Assembly: GCA_023168345.1 (NCBI GenBank)
Contig: AP025689.1
Span: 1,238,001-1,302,000 of the forward strand
Direction: 5' to 3'
DNA: 64,000 bases
Source: Lysinibacillus sp. PLM2
GTDB lineage: Bacteria; Bacillota; Bacilli; Bacillales_A; Planococcaceae
The notes under the pieces were generated by a model that was not told where the DNA came from, did not search any database, and saw nothing but the letters and a program-made list of their open reading frames with translations. The translations under genes were made by a program, and so were the position numbers. This document shows, in pieces, positions 41,255 to 50,176 of this stretch (position 1 is the stretch's first letter; every line of letters begins with the position of its first letter).

Positions 41255-42136
41255 ATGCCGCAAGGGCAAATTCGAAAAGCGTTAAGTGGTTATTATTATG
41301 TATATGATAATGGTGAGTTGATTCAATGTCGCGGTAGAGGTGTTTTTCGCAATCGAGGGGAAGCACCTCTAGTTGGCGACAACGTGGCATATACAAAAGA
41401 AGGCGACTCTGATGGCTATATAATGGAAATACATCCAAGAAGTAATGAATTAGTCCGCCCACCAATTGCAAATATTGATCAAGCTTTATTAGTTTTTTCA
41501 GTAAAGGAACCAGATTTTCATTCACTTTTATTAGATCGTTTTTTAGTTGTATTAGAGTCATTTCTTGTAAAACCAATTATCTGTTTAACAAAAATGGATT
41601 TATTAACGAAAGAAGAATATGAGCAACTACAGTCCTATATTAATTCTTATAAGAGAATTGGCTATGAAATAATTGAAACTTATAAAAATGATGACTCGCT
41701 ATTGAACCGATTGAAGCCTATTTTAAAGGGAAAAACAAGTGTGCTTGCAGGTCAATCAGGAGTTGGGAAATCAACTTTATTAAATACATTAATCCCGAGC
41801 CTGGACTTAAAGACAGGTGTTATATCCCAAAGTCTTGGACGAGGGAAACATACGACACGCCATGTTGAATTGATTGAAGTATGTGACGGTCTACTTGCAG
41901 ATACACCAGGTTTTAGTTCCTTTGATTTTGATACGATCGAGAAGGAAGAGCTAACCTATTGTTTTCCGGAGTTTGCTCGGATTAGTGAAGGATGTAAATT
42001 TAGAGGGTGCCTTCATTTAAAAGAGCCTAAATGTGCAGTAAAAGAAGCTTTGGAAAATGGGGAAATAGCGTCTTATCGTTATGAGCATTATCAACAATTT
42101 TTACAAGAAATTTTAGATCGAAAGCCGAGGTACTAA
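41255..42136 (+). CDS. rsgA: Ribosome small-subunit GTPase RsgA
   Basis: Circularly permuted GTPase that checks late 30S assembly; also called CpgA/YloQ and a PrkC substrate in B. subtilis, which fits its position. At 293 aa it has an N-terminal OB domain, then G4 TKMD, G1 AGQSGVGKSTLLN, G2/G3 TTRHVE and DTPGFSSF, and a C-terminal zinc motif with CKFRGCLHLKEPKC. A TTG at 41252 is in frame, but AAGGAGG (41242-41248) is better spaced for ATG 41255. Confidence 0.96.
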   Translation: MPQGQIRKALSGYYYVYDNGELIQCRGRGVFRNRGEAPLVGDNVAYTKEGDSDGYIMEIHPRSNELVRPPIANIDQALLVFSVKEPDFHSLLLDRFLVVLESFLVKPIICLTKMDLLTKEEYEQLQSYINSYKRIGYEIIETYKNDDSLLNRLKPILKGKTSVLAGQSGVGKSTLLNTLIPSLDLKTGVISQSLGRGKHTTRHVELIEVCDGLLADTPGFSSFDFDTIEKEELTYCFPEFARISEGCKFRGCLHLKEPKCAVKEALENGEIASYRYEHYQQFLQEILDRKPRY

Positions 42137-42138
42137 TT

Positions 42139-42807
42139 ATGATTCAAATTGCACCATCTATTCTATCAGCAAACTTTGCTAAATTAGCAGCTGAAGTAAA
42201 AGAAGTAGAGGAAGCAGGAGCGTCTGTTATTCATGTTGATGTAATGGATGGTCATTTTGTTCCCAATATAACGATGGGGCCTATTGTCGTTGAAGCATTA
42301 CGCCCTGAAACTACATTACCTTTGGATGTTCATTTAATGATTGAAAATCCTGATGCATATATTGAGCAATTTGCAAAAGCAGGTGCTGATTGGATATCAG
42401 TACATGTTGAAGCCTGTAGGCATTTGCATAGAACGGTTCAATTAATTCGCTCTTTTGGAGTAAAGCCTGGTGTTGTATTAAATCCTCATACACCGATTGA
42501 ATCCATCCAGCACATTTTGGAGGATATAGATTTTGTGTTATTTATGACTGTAAACCCTGGTTTTGGTGGACAGAAATTTATAACTTCTGTTGTGCAGAAG
42601 GTTGAAAAGCTTTCAAAAATTATAGAAGAACGTGGTTTAAATATTGATATCGAAATTGATGGTGGGATTAATGCAGAAACGATTGTGCCATGTGTAAAAG
42701 CCGGTGCGACGATTTTTGTTGCAGGCTCTGCAATTTATAATAAAGCAGATCGGGCCCTTGCATTGAAGGAAATAAAAGATGCTGGTGAGGCGGCTTTAGA
42801 AAAATGA
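42139..42807 (+). CDS. rpe: Ribulose-phosphate 3-epimerase
   Basis: Interconverts ribulose-5-P and xylulose-5-P in the pentose phosphate pathway. It is a TIM barrel of 222 aa. It shows SILSANFAKL at residues about 7-16, the metal and catalytic HVDVMDGHFVPNITMGP, LDVHLMIENP, VNPGFGGQKF and EIDGGIN with the catalytic Asp, then VAGSAIY for phosphate. It begins two bases after rsgA and overlaps thiN by 4 bases. Confidence 0.97.
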   Translation: MIQIAPSILSANFAKLAAEVKEVEEAGASVIHVDVMDGHFVPNITMGPIVVEALRPETTLPLDVHLMIENPDAYIEQFAKAGADWISVHVEACRHLHRTVQLIRSFGVKPGVVLNPHTPIESIQHILEDIDFVLFMTVNPGFGGQKFITSVVQKVEKLSKIIEERGLNIDIEIDGGINAETIVPCVKAGATIFVAGSAIYNKADRALALKEIKDAGEAALEK

Positions 42808-43457
42808 GTACGGTAATCATTTGTTCAGGAGGGCCAAAATCAGATATCCCTTCTCTAGATACATATTTAATGAGGGATAAGGTCTATTTTATCGGTGCAG
42901 ATAAAGGCTCAATCTATCTATTAGAGCAAGGTATTCAGCCAAATGAGATTGTTGGCGATTTTGATTCACTAACAAATGAGCAATGGTTGAATGTTTCGAG
43001 TATAGTCAAAAAGATTACAAAAGTTCAAGCAGAAAAAGATGAAACAGATACCGATTTAGCGTTAGAAAAGGCATTAGAATATCATCCAACAGAAATTATA
43101 CTAACAGGTGTTACTGGCGGACGATTAGATCATTTTGAAGCAGCAATTCGTTCTGTTTATCGTCTACAATCGACAAATCTACATATTCAAATAAAAATTT
43201 TAAATATAAGCAATGAAATACGTTTTTTATTCCCTGGCAAGCATATATTAACTAAGAGCGATCAATATCGTTATCTTTCCTTTTTTGCTTATGAGCAAGA
43301 CGTAAAAGATGTTTGTCTTTCTGGGGTTAAATATGAAACTACAAATCAAGTAATTGAACTAGGTTCATCAAGATTTACTAGTAATGAACTGAATTGTGAG
43401 TTCGGTTATATCTCCTTTTCCTCAGGCATATGTTTAATGATAAGAAGCAGTGACTAA
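42804..43457 (+). CDS. thiN: Thiamine pyrophosphokinase
   Basis: Transfers pyrophosphate from ATP to thiamine to form TPP. It is 217 aa. GADKGSIYLLEQGIQPNEIVGDFDS carries the catalytic Asp pair (residues about 32-56). KDETDTDLALEKAL and LTGVTGGRLDHFEA are the substrate-binding parts. It begins inside the rpe stop (ATGA). spoVM starts 17 bases after it. Confidence 0.95.
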   Translation: MSTVIICSGGPKSDIPSLDTYLMRDKVYFIGADKGSIYLLEQGIQPNEIVGDFDSLTNEQWLNVSSIVKKITKVQAEKDETDTDLALEKALEYHPTEIILTGVTGGRLDHFEAAIRSVYRLQSTNLHIQIKILNISNEIRFLFPGKHILTKSDQYRYLSFFAYEQDVKDVCLSGVKYETTNQVIELGSSRFTSNELNCEFGYISFSSGICLMIRSSD

Positions 43458-43473
43458 GAAGGAGGGCAGCAAT

Positions 43474-43575
43474 TTGCGCGTATACACTTTCCAATTACCG
43501 AAATTTGTTAGCACATTTACTCGTGCATGCATCAACTTGTTTAAAGGCGGAAAGAATAAAAAGAATAAGGAATAA
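43474..43575 (+). CDS. spoVM: Spore morphogenetic peptide SpoVM
   Basis: Amphipathic peptide of 33 aa that marks the convex forespore membrane and anchors SpoIVA, the basement layer of the spore coat. Start is TTG 43474 with AAGGAGG at 43459-43465. Compared with the 26-aa B. subtilis peptide, Tyr4, Thr5, Leu8, the critical Pro9, Lys10, Phe11, Arg17, Ala18 and Phe23 are at identical positions. A seven-residue basic tail (K-N-K-K-N-K-E type) is extra. It lies between thiN and rpmB, the conserved spoVM slot. It is too short for usual gene callers. Confidence 0.9.
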   Translation: MRVYTFQLPKFVSTFTRACINLFKGGKNKKNKE

Positions 43576-43612
43576 TAATGCACTTATACTTTCGAGCATT
43601 TGTTGTATTAAA

Positions 43613-43649
43613 AAAGAGTTGTGACGGACATGTCACAACTCTTTTTGCT
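43613..43649 (+). terminator. Terminator after spoVM
   Basis: AAAGAGTTGTGAC (43613-43625) pairs exactly with GTCACAACTCTTT (43632-43644), then TT. A strong 13-bp stem closing the plus-strand transcript. Confidence 0.88.
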
Positions 43650-43668
43650 ATAATTTATAATATAATAA

Positions 43669-43697
43669 AAAACCATCGATTCAAAATCGATGGTTTT
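43669..43697 (-). terminator. Terminator of rpmB (minus strand)
   Basis: AAAACCATCGATT (43669-43681) and AATCGATGGTTTT (43685-43697) pair exactly with a 3-nt loop. Read on the minus strand it lies just after rpmB and is followed by a T-run. Confidence 0.85.
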
Positions 43698-43733
43698 AAT
43701 GCAAAAAGGAGCATGTTTGCTCCGATTCATTAA

Positions 43734-43922
43734 TTAAACGCGTTCTACTTTACCTGATTTTAAAGCACGAGCAGAAACCCAAACGCGTTTTGGTTTACCA
43801 TTTACTAAGATACGAACTTTTTGTAAGTTAGCGCCCCAAGTACGTTTGTTAGCGTTCATCGCGTGTGAACGGTTGTTACCTGTACGAGTTTTACGACCAG
43901 TAATTACACATTGTTTAGGCAT
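43734..43922 (-). CDS. rpmB: 50S ribosomal protein L28
   Basis: 62-aa large-subunit protein. It starts [23 protein letters not shown] and continues with [13 protein letters not shown] and [23 protein letters not shown]. It has a single Cys, so it is not the zinc-binding four-Cys version. It is transcribed against its neighbours, as in B. subtilis. The ribosome-binding site on the minus strand is AAGGAGGG about 10 nt before the ATG. The 324-base gap beyond it (43923-44246) holds its leader and the yloU promoter region. I see no other gene there. Confidence 0.97.
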   Translation of the reverse strand: MPKQCVITGRKTRTGNNRSHAMNANKRTWGANLQKVRILVNGKPKRVWVSARALKSGKVERV

Positions 43923-44204
43923 CTATATTCCCTCCTTGCAGATGAATCTGAAAGCTTGTTTTTCAGTTCTGATTATTTCACATACCATAATAATTTAACA
44001 TAGGTCCGTGTAGTATGCAACCAATTTTACATATACTTTCAAGAAAAAAACCTTTACAGTTAAATTTTTATTCATTTTAGTATATGATATGATAAATGCC
44101 TAAACATATAGTGAATGCCTTTTATTTGCCACAAATAATTTATCTTGCTACAACAAAACCTATACTAAATTGAAGGATTCCTTTTATAATCAATTTTTGT
44201 GTAG

Positions 44205-44210
44205 TACAAT
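44205..44210 (+). promoter_or_regulatory. Candidate -10 for yloU-yloV
   Basis: TACAAT at 44205-44210, 37 nt before the yloU ATG. The -35 position reads TTTTAT, which is weak. Confidence 0.35.
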
Positions 44211-44246
44211 ATAGATTAGCCAAAAAGAGCCAAAGGAGGCATAGAC

Positions 44247-44609
44247 ATGTCAGTAGAAATAAAAAATGATTTCGGACAAATTGACATTTCTAATGATGTA
44301 ATTGCTCAAATCGCAGGTGGAGCAGCAATCGAATGCTATGGTATTGTAGGTATGGCATCAAAACATCAAATTCGTGATGGTTTAACAGATATTTTACGTA
44401 AAGAAAATTTCGCTAAAGGAGTCATCATTCGTCAAACAGCTGAAGACCTCCATATCGATATGTATATAATTGTTAGCTACAGTACAAAAATTTCTGAAGT
44501 AGCTTATCAAGTTCAATCAAAAGTAAAATATACAATTAACAAAACATTAGGAATGAGTGTAAAATCGGTAAATATTTTTGTTCAAGGCGTTCGTGTTATG
44601 AATGTGTAA
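44247..44609 (+). CDS. yloU: Asp23/Gls24 family envelope stress protein YloU
   Basis: 120 aa, a single Asp23 domain: ISNDVIAQIAGGAAIECYGIVGMASK near residues 14-39 and later KTLGMSVKSVNIFVQGVRV. Asp23 of Staphylococcus is anchored near the membrane and affects cell-wall stress responses; the exact function is unknown. It lies 18 bases before yloV, a conserved pairing in Firmicutes. AAAGGAGGC precedes ATG 44247. Confidence 0.93.
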   Translation: MSVEIKNDFGQIDISNDVIAQIAGGAAIECYGIVGMASKHQIRDGLTDILRKENFAKGVIIRQTAEDLHIDMYIIVSYSTKISEVAYQVQSKVKYTINKTLGMSVKSVNIFVQGVRVMNV

Positions 44610-44627
44610 GAGGAGGATTTATTTTAG

Positions 44628-46280
44628 ATGAAGTCATTAGACGGCTTAAAATTTGCTGAAATGGTACAGATGGGTGCTCATCATCTATCGCAAAATGCAA
44701 ATTTTGTTGATTCATTAAACGTATTCCCAGTACCTGATGGTGATACTGGTACGAATATGAATTTATCCATGACATCGGGTGCAAAGGAAACACAAGTTAA
44801 TGCACAAGCTCATATTGGAAAAACAGCACAAAGCTTAGCAAAAGGTTTGCTAATGGGTGCTAGAGGAAACTCAGGGGTTATTCTATCCCAGCTATTCCGT
44901 GGTTTTGGAAAATTCATTGAAAAAGAAAATGAAATAGACGCTAAAAGTTTTGCAGGTGCATTTCAAGCGGGTGTGGATACAGCTTACAAGGCAGTGATGA
45001 AGCCTGTTGAAGGTACGATTTTAACAGTTGCTCGTGAAGCGGCAGCAAAGGCTGTTGAAGTAGCTGAAAATGAGACAAATGTTATCTTCATCATGGAAAC
45101 AGTAGTTAAAGAAGCACGCCTTTCTTTAGATCGTACGCCTGATTTACTTCCTGTTTTAAAGGAAGTCGGTGTTGTAGACAGTGGTGGACAAGGCTTATTA
45201 TTCATTTATGAAGGGTTCCTTGCATCCTTAAAAGGTGAAGCGCTTCCAGAAAAAAGCAATGCTTCTATCGATGATATGATTAGTGCTGAGCATCATCGTG
45301 CACAAGATTTTATGAGCACTGAAGATATTGTGTTTGGCTATTGTACAGAAATTATGGTTCGTTTAGAAAAGGAAAAAGATCCATACGATGAAACCTCTTT
45401 CCGTGAAGAGCTAAATACGATGGGCGACTCCTTGCTTGTTGTTTCTGATGACGAAATTGCAAAAGTACATATTCATACTGAAACGCCAGGGTTGGTACTT
45501 TCTGCAGGGCAAAAATATGGTAGTCTTATCAAAATTAAAGTAGATAATATGCGTGAACAGCATACTGCGATTGTTGGTGACCAACCAACAGCCCCAGCTT
45601 CACAACAACAGAAAAAAGAAAAACATCCATACGCTGTTGTAACTATTGCAATGGGTGAAGGCGTAGCAAATCTTTTACGTAGTATAGGTGCTTCTTATGT
45701 GATAGAAGGTGGTCAAACAATGAATCCTTCAACGGAAGACATCGTTAAAGCAGTAAAAGAGATTGAAGCTGAGAGAGTTATTATTTTACCAAACAATAAA
45801 AATATTATTATGGCTGCTGAACAGGCAGTTGAGCTACTTGATATTGATGCTGCAGTTGTGCCTACTAAAACAATTCCACAAGGAATGGCCGCTATCTTAG
45901 CGTTCAATCCTGAAGCAACGGTAGAAGAAAATAAACAAGGTATGACGAACGCTCTTAGTCATGTTAAAACTGGTCAAGTTACCTATGCCGTTCGAGACAC
46001 TTCCATCGATGGTATTGAAATTCATAAGGACGATTATATGGCTCTTGCAGAAGGCAAGATCATACTTTCTACACCAAATATGTCAGAGGCAGCTCAAAAA
46101 GTTGTTACAGACTTAGTGGATGAAGATTGTGAAATCATTACGATCCTTTATGGAGAAGATACTACTGAAGAACAAGCAAATGAACTTGCAAGCTTTATTG
46201 AAGAAAATTATCCAGACATTGAAGTGGAAATTGTAGAAGGTAAACAAGCTTTGTATCCATTTATTCTTTCAATTGAATAA
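44628..46280 (+). CDS. yloV: DAK2-domain fatty-acid kinase-like protein (YloV/FakA)
   Basis: 550-aa homologue of FakA, which phosphorylates fatty acids bound to a FakB (DegV) partner so that they can enter the PlsX/PlsY route. The N-terminal DAK2 kinase domain has PVPDGDTGTNMNLSMTSGAKE (split at about residues 31-51) with the Mg-binding Asp residues, and GARGNSGVILSQLFRGF. A central FakB-interaction region and a C-terminal DegV-like domain with PNNKNI follow. plsX and fapR lie a few genes downstream. A terminator follows. Confidence 0.93.
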   Translation: MKSLDGLKFAEMVQMGAHHLSQNANFVDSLNVFPVPDGDTGTNMNLSMTSGAKETQVNAQAHIGKTAQSLAKGLLMGARGNSGVILSQLFRGFGKFIEKENEIDAKSFAGAFQAGVDTAYKAVMKPVEGTILTVAREAAAKAVEVAENETNVIFIMETVVKEARLSLDRTPDLLPVLKEVGVVDSGGQGLLFIYEGFLASLKGEALPEKSNASIDDMISAEHHRAQDFMSTEDIVFGYCTEIMVRLEKEKDPYDETSFREELNTMGDSLLVVSDDEIAKVHIHTETPGLVLSAGQKYGSLIKIKVDNMREQHTAIVGDQPTAPASQQQKKEKHPYAVVTIAMGEGVANLLRSIGASYVIEGGQTMNPSTEDIVKAVKEIEAERVIILPNNKNIIMAAEQAVELLDIDAAVVPTKTIPQGMAAILAFNPEATVEENKQGMTNALSHVKTGQVTYAVRDTSIDGIEIHKDDYMALAEGKIILSTPNMSEAAQKVVTDLVDEDCEIITILYGEDTTEEQANELASFIEENYPDIEVEIVEGKQALYPFILSIE

Positions 46281-46295
46281 TAAAATATCAATCTT

Positions 46296-46337
46296 AATGT
46301 GACAAAAGTTCAACTATGCTTTTGTCACATTTTTTCT
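46296..46337 (+). terminator. Terminator after yloV
   Basis: AATGTGACAAAAG (46296-46308) pairs exactly with CTTTTGTCACATT (46319-46331), followed by TTTTC. Confidence 0.9.
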
Positions 46338-46398
46338 TATTCGGTACAATAATATTGCATAGATGCCCACTTGAGAATAAGACAGGAGGTGCATGAAA

Positions 46399-48447
46399 AT
46401 GAATCATGTCATAGATGAATCTGTTTTAAATTTAAAAGGGATTGGTAAAGAAACAGCTGAACATTTAGCGGAACTAGGTATATACACTATAAAAGATTTA
46501 ATATGGACCTTTCCGTACCGCCATGAGGATTTTCGTTTAAAGGATTTAGCTGAGACCCCACATAACGAGCGTGTGACCATTGAAGCGCGAGTAGAAAGTG
46601 AACCAACTGTACAATTTTTAGGACGCAATAAGTCAAGATTACAAGTAAAGGTATTAGCAGGACGTCATTTAGTGAAAGTTGTATTTTTTAATCAAAATTA
46701 TTTGCGTACCAAACTAACTCTAGGAGAAATAGTAACTATTTCAGGGAAATGGGATCGTGGAAGACAAGTAATCAATGGTACAACGATAAAATTTGGTCCC
46801 AAATTAGATAATGCTGATTTTGAACCTGTTTATAGTTTAAAAGGGAACCTTCATCAAAACAAATTTCGTAAAATAATGAGACAAGCATTGGATTTAATAG
46901 GAGCAGACTTGGATGACCCATTACCATTTGAGCTATTGGAACAATATAAGCTTTTAAGTATTGTTGATGCTTTAGAGGGGGTTCATTTTCCTAAGGATGC
47001 CAATCATGCAAAACAGGCAAGAAGAAGATTTGTTTATGAGGAATTATTAGATTTCCAACTACGTATCCAGGCTTTGAGAAAGGCGCATCGAGAAAATGAG
47101 AAAGGCATTTCTATACAATATGATTTACAAAAGATTCGCCAGTTTATTTCAACGATTCCTTTCGATTTAACGAATGCACAAAAACGAGTCGTAAATGAAA
47201 TTTGCAAGGATTTAAAAGAATCAACACGAATGAATCGATTGTTACAGGGGGATGTTGGTTCTGGGAAAACGATTGTTGCTGCAATTAGTTTATATGCTGC
47301 GGTAACTGCTGGCTTCCAGGGTGCTTTAATGGCTCCAACAGAAATTTTAGCTGAACAGCATGCCCATTCTTTAAGCTCATGGTTAGAACCAATAGGTGTA
47401 AACATTGCATTATTATCGGGCTCTACAAAAACCAAAGAAAGAAAACTATTATTAGATCAATTACATAAAGGTGAAATTGATATATTAATTGGAACCCATG
47501 CATTAATACAGCCAGACGTTGTTTTTCATAATCTAGGATTAGTGATTACTGATGAACAGCATCGTTTTGGGGTGGAACAACGGAGGGTTTTAAGAGATAA
47601 AGGTGTAAATCCAGATGTTCTATTTATGACAGCTACACCTATACCGCGAACTCTTGCTATAACAGCATTTGGTGAAATGGATGTATCCATTATTGATGAG
47701 CTACCAGCAGGACGTAAACAAATTGAGACACATTGGCTAAAAAAAGATCAATTAAATTCGGTAATTGCAAAAATGGAGCAAGAACTTCGTCAAGGAAGAC
47801 AGGCGTATGTGATTTGTCCCCTAATAGAAGAATCAGAAAAGCTTGATGTCCAAAACGCTGTTGAGGTTTATGAACAATTAAATCTCATATATAAAGGAAA
47901 ATATAAAGTAGATTTAATGCATGGTCGACTACATTCTGATGAAAAGGATCGAGTAATGCGTGAATTTACCGAAGGGAAAATTGATGTTCTAGTTTCCACC
48001 ACTGTTGTGGAAGTTGGTGTTAACGTTCCGAATGCGTCATTTATGATGATTTATGATGCTGATCGGTTTGGACTAGCTCAACTTCACCAATTAAGAGGGC
48101 GAGTTGGACGTGGTGAATTTCAATCCTATTGTGTTTTACTTGCTGATCCGAAAACGGATGATGGAAAAGAACGCATGATGTCTATGACAGAGACGAATGA
48201 TGGTTTTAAATTGGCTGAAAAGGATTTAGAGCTACGCGGCCCTGGGGACTTTTTTGGTAAAAAGCAAAGTGGATTACCGGATTTCAAAATGGCCGATTTA
48301 GTCCACGATTATCGTACGCTGGAAGTAGCAAGACAGGATGCAGTGAGACTTATTAATGACGATAAATTTTGGAAGCTCGAGGAGTATAAATATTTAAGAG
48401 AAAAGCTAGAAGAATCAGGGGCACTTAATGGCGATCGTATAGACTAG
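46399..48447 (+). CDS. recG: ATP-dependent DNA helicase RecG
   Basis: Branch-migrating helicase that reverses stalled forks and processes Holliday junctions. It is 682 aa from ATG 46399. An earlier in-frame ATG at 46393 is only two bases from AGGAGGT (46384-46390), so the later one, 8 nt away, is preferred. It has an N-terminal wedge/OB domain (about residues 60-150), Walker A LLQGDVGSGKTIVA, DEQHRFGVEQR, MTATPIPRTLAI, and a C-terminal helicase domain with QLRGRVGRG. In B. subtilis sdaAB/sdaAA precede it; here they are absent. Confidence 0.96.
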   Translation: MNHVIDESVLNLKGIGKETAEHLAELGIYTIKDLIWTFPYRHEDFRLKDLAETPHNERVTIEARVESEPTVQFLGRNKSRLQVKVLAGRHLVKVVFFNQNYLRTKLTLGEIVTISGKWDRGRQVINGTTIKFGPKLDNADFEPVYSLKGNLHQNKFRKIMRQALDLIGADLDDPLPFELLEQYKLLSIVDALEGVHFPKDANHAKQARRRFVYEELLDFQLRIQALRKAHRENEKGISIQYDLQKIRQFISTIPFDLTNAQKRVVNEICKDLKESTRMNRLLQGDVGSGKTIVAAISLYAAVTAGFQGALMAPTEILAEQHAHSLSSWLEPIGVNIALLSGSTKTKERKLLLDQLHKGEIDILIGTHALIQPDVVFHNLGLVITDEQHRFGVEQRRVLRDKGVNPDVLFMTATPIPRTLAITAFGEMDVSIIDELPAGRKQIETHWLKKDQLNSVIAKMEQELRQGRQAYVICPLIEESEKLDVQNAVEVYEQLNLIYKGKYKVDLMHGRLHSDEKDRVMREFTEGKIDVLVSTTVVEVGVNVPNASFMMIYDADRFGLAQLHQLRGRVGRGEFQSYCVLLADPKTDDGKERMMSMTETNDGFKLAEKDLELRGPGDFFGKKQSGLPDFKMADLVHDYRTLEVARQDAVRLINDDKFWKLEEYKYLREKLEESGALNGDRID

Positions 48448-48469
48448 CAAAAAGATAATTTTTAACTTT

Positions 48470-48520
48470 AAAAAGAACACAACAAGAAACTATATTAATT
48501 TTTGTTGCGTTCTTTTTTTT
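48470..48520 (+). terminator. Terminator after recG
   Basis: AAAAAGAAC-A-CAACAA (48470-48485) pairs with TTGTTG-C-GTTCTTTTT (48502-48517), one mismatch, followed by Ts. Its 3' arm contains the -35 hexamer of fapR (TTGCGT, 48505-48510). Confidence 0.8.
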
Positions 48521-48533
48521 GGAAATGTATACT
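48505..48533 (+). promoter_or_regulatory. Sigma-A promoter of the fap lipid operon
   Basis: TTGCGT (48505-48510), 17 nt, TATACT (48528-48533). Predicted start around 48540 places the FapR operator over and after +1. Confidence 0.6.
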
Positions 48534-48537
48534 GGTG

Positions 48538-48556
48538 TTAGTACCAAGTGCTAATA
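48538..48556 (+). promoter_or_regulatory. FapR operator
   Basis: TTAGTACCAAGTGCTAATA matches the FapR box consensus I know from B. subtilis (TTAGTACC-N-N-TACTAA type). It is a near-palindrome located between the promoter and fapR. It predicts autoregulation of fapR-plsX-fabD-fabG, relieved by malonyl-CoA. Confidence 0.9.
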
Positions 48557-48580
48557 CATACAATAAGGGGAAGACGAAAA

Positions 48581-49171
48581 ATGAAACGATCTAAAAAAGA
48601 ACGTCAACAACTCTTATTACAAACAATTGATGAAAATCCATTTATAACTGATGAACAACTTGCAGCACAATTTGATGTAAGTGTTCAAACAATACGTTTA
48701 GATCGTATGGAATTATCCATACCAGAACTTAGAGAAAGAATTAAGGACGTTGCTGCTAAAAATTTAGAGAATGAAGTTAAGTCTTTACCTTTAGATGAAG
48801 TAATTGGTGAAATTATCGATATTGAATTAGATACTAGAGCAATATCTATCTTAGATGTGCAGGAAGAGCACGTATTTCAAAGAAACGGTATTGCCCGTGG
48901 GCATCACTTATTTGCACAAGCGAATTCATTAGCGGTAGCAGTCATTAATGATGAACTAGCATTAACGGTAAAAGCAAATGTAGCTTTTGTAAAGCCTGTA
49001 AAAGCAGGGGATCGAGTAATTACAAAGGCTATTGTTAAAGGCAAAAATATCGAAAAAAATAGAACTTACATTGATGTGCTATCAACAGTAAATAATGTAA
49101 TTGTATTTAAAGGCGAATTTGAGATGTATCACACGAAAGGCACAGGTGAACAAAATGATACTAGCAATTGA
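48581..49171 (+). CDS. fapR: Fatty acid biosynthesis repressor FapR
   Basis: Represses fatty-acid and phospholipid genes and is released by malonyl-CoA or malonyl-ACP. The 196-aa protein has an N-terminal DeoR-like helix-turn-helix (residues about 15-45, [22 protein letters not shown]) and a C-terminal hot-dog effector domain ([22 protein letters not shown]). The frame opens at 48548, but ATG 48581 lies behind AAGGGGA and avoids starting in the operator. It overlaps plsX by 17 bases. Confidence 0.96.
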   Translation: MKRSKKERQQLLLQTIDENPFITDEQLAAQFDVSVQTIRLDRMELSIPELRERIKDVAAKNLENEVKSLPLDEVIGEIIDIELDTRAISILDVQEEHVFQRNGIARGHHLFAQANSLAVAVINDELALTVKANVAFVKPVKAGDRVITKAIVKGKNIEKNRTYIDVLSTVNNVIVFKGEFEMYHTKGTGEQNDTSN

Positions 49172-50156
49172 TGGTATGGGTGGAGATCACGCACCTAAAT
49201 CTGTAATAGATGGCGCAGTACTTGCCTTAAATGAACTTCCCAATTTAAAAATAAAATTGTACGGCAATAAAGAAAAACTAAAACCTTTTTTAACTGAACA
49301 TGAAAGATTAGAAATTATTCACTGCGAAGAAGTGATTGAAGGGGAAGACGATCCTGCTAGAAGCATTCGTAGAAAAAAGGATGCTTCGATGACAAGAATG
49401 CTTGAAGCTGTAACAGATGGTAGTGCAGATGCTTGTTTATCTGCTGGTAATACAGGAGCGTTAATGGCCGGTGGATTATTTAAAGTGGGACGAATTGAAG
49501 GGGTTTCTCGTCCGGCGCTAGCAACAACTTTACCAACGATTGATGGACAAGGCTTTTTAATGCTTGATTTAGGAGCAAACGCCGATGCAAAGCCTGAAAA
49601 TATAGTCCAATACGCAATTATGGGGAATATTTATGCAAAACAGGTGCGGGGAATTGAGAGGCCACGTGTTGGTTTATTAAATATAGGTACGGAAGATAAA
49701 AAAGGAAACGAGCTGACAAAATCCGTTTTCGGTTTACTAAAAGAAGCTGATCTGCATTTTATCGGAAATGTAGAAGCGCGTGATTTACTTAATAATGTAG
49801 CAGATGTTGTTGTAACAGATGGTTTTACAGGGAATATGGTGTTAAAGTCCATAGAAGGTACAGCTGGGGCAATGATGTCCATGCTCAAAGAAGCATTCAT
49901 GGCTTCGGGGAAAACAAAAATCAGTGCATTATTAATGAAAAATGAATTGAAAAAATTAAAAACAAAATTAGATTACTCAGAGCATGGTGGTGCAGCTTTA
50001 TTTGGTCTTCAAGCACCAGTGATTAAAGCACATGGTTCTTCAAATGCAAGAGCGATTTATAGTGCCATTCGCCAAGCTGCAATTATGGCTGAGCATAATG
50101 TGACTGAAGTAATTAAAACAACAATTGCAATAAGCAATAAGCAACAAGGGGAATAG
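49155..50156 (+). CDS. plsX: Phosphate acyltransferase PlsX
   Basis: Makes acyl-phosphate from acyl-ACP for phospholipid synthesis by PlsY. At 333 aa it matches the family length exactly. It begins [19 protein letters not shown] and has [29 protein letters not shown] and [22 protein letters not shown] 49155 is inside fapR and preceded by AGGTGA. It is translationally coupled to fapR and followed by fabD. Confidence 0.97.
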   Translation: MILAIDGMGGDHAPKSVIDGAVLALNELPNLKIKLYGNKEKLKPFLTEHERLEIIHCEEVIEGEDDPARSIRRKKDASMTRMLEAVTDGSADACLSAGNTGALMAGGLFKVGRIEGVSRPALATTLPTIDGQGFLMLDLGANADAKPENIVQYAIMGNIYAKQVRGIERPRVGLLNIGTEDKKGNELTKSVFGLLKEADLHFIGNVEARDLLNNVADVVVTDGFTGNMVLKSIEGTAGAMMSMLKEAFMASGKTKISALLMKNELKKLKTKLDYSEHGGAALFGLQAPVIKAHGSSNARAIYSAIRQAAIMAEHNVTEVIKTTIAISNKQQGE

Positions 50157-50176
50157 AAGAGGGGTATTAATTAAAT

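Noticed and set aside
47034-47435. 133-aa minus-strand open frame in recG
   Set aside because: Antisense shadow of RecG; composition reflects the opposite strand of a real gene.
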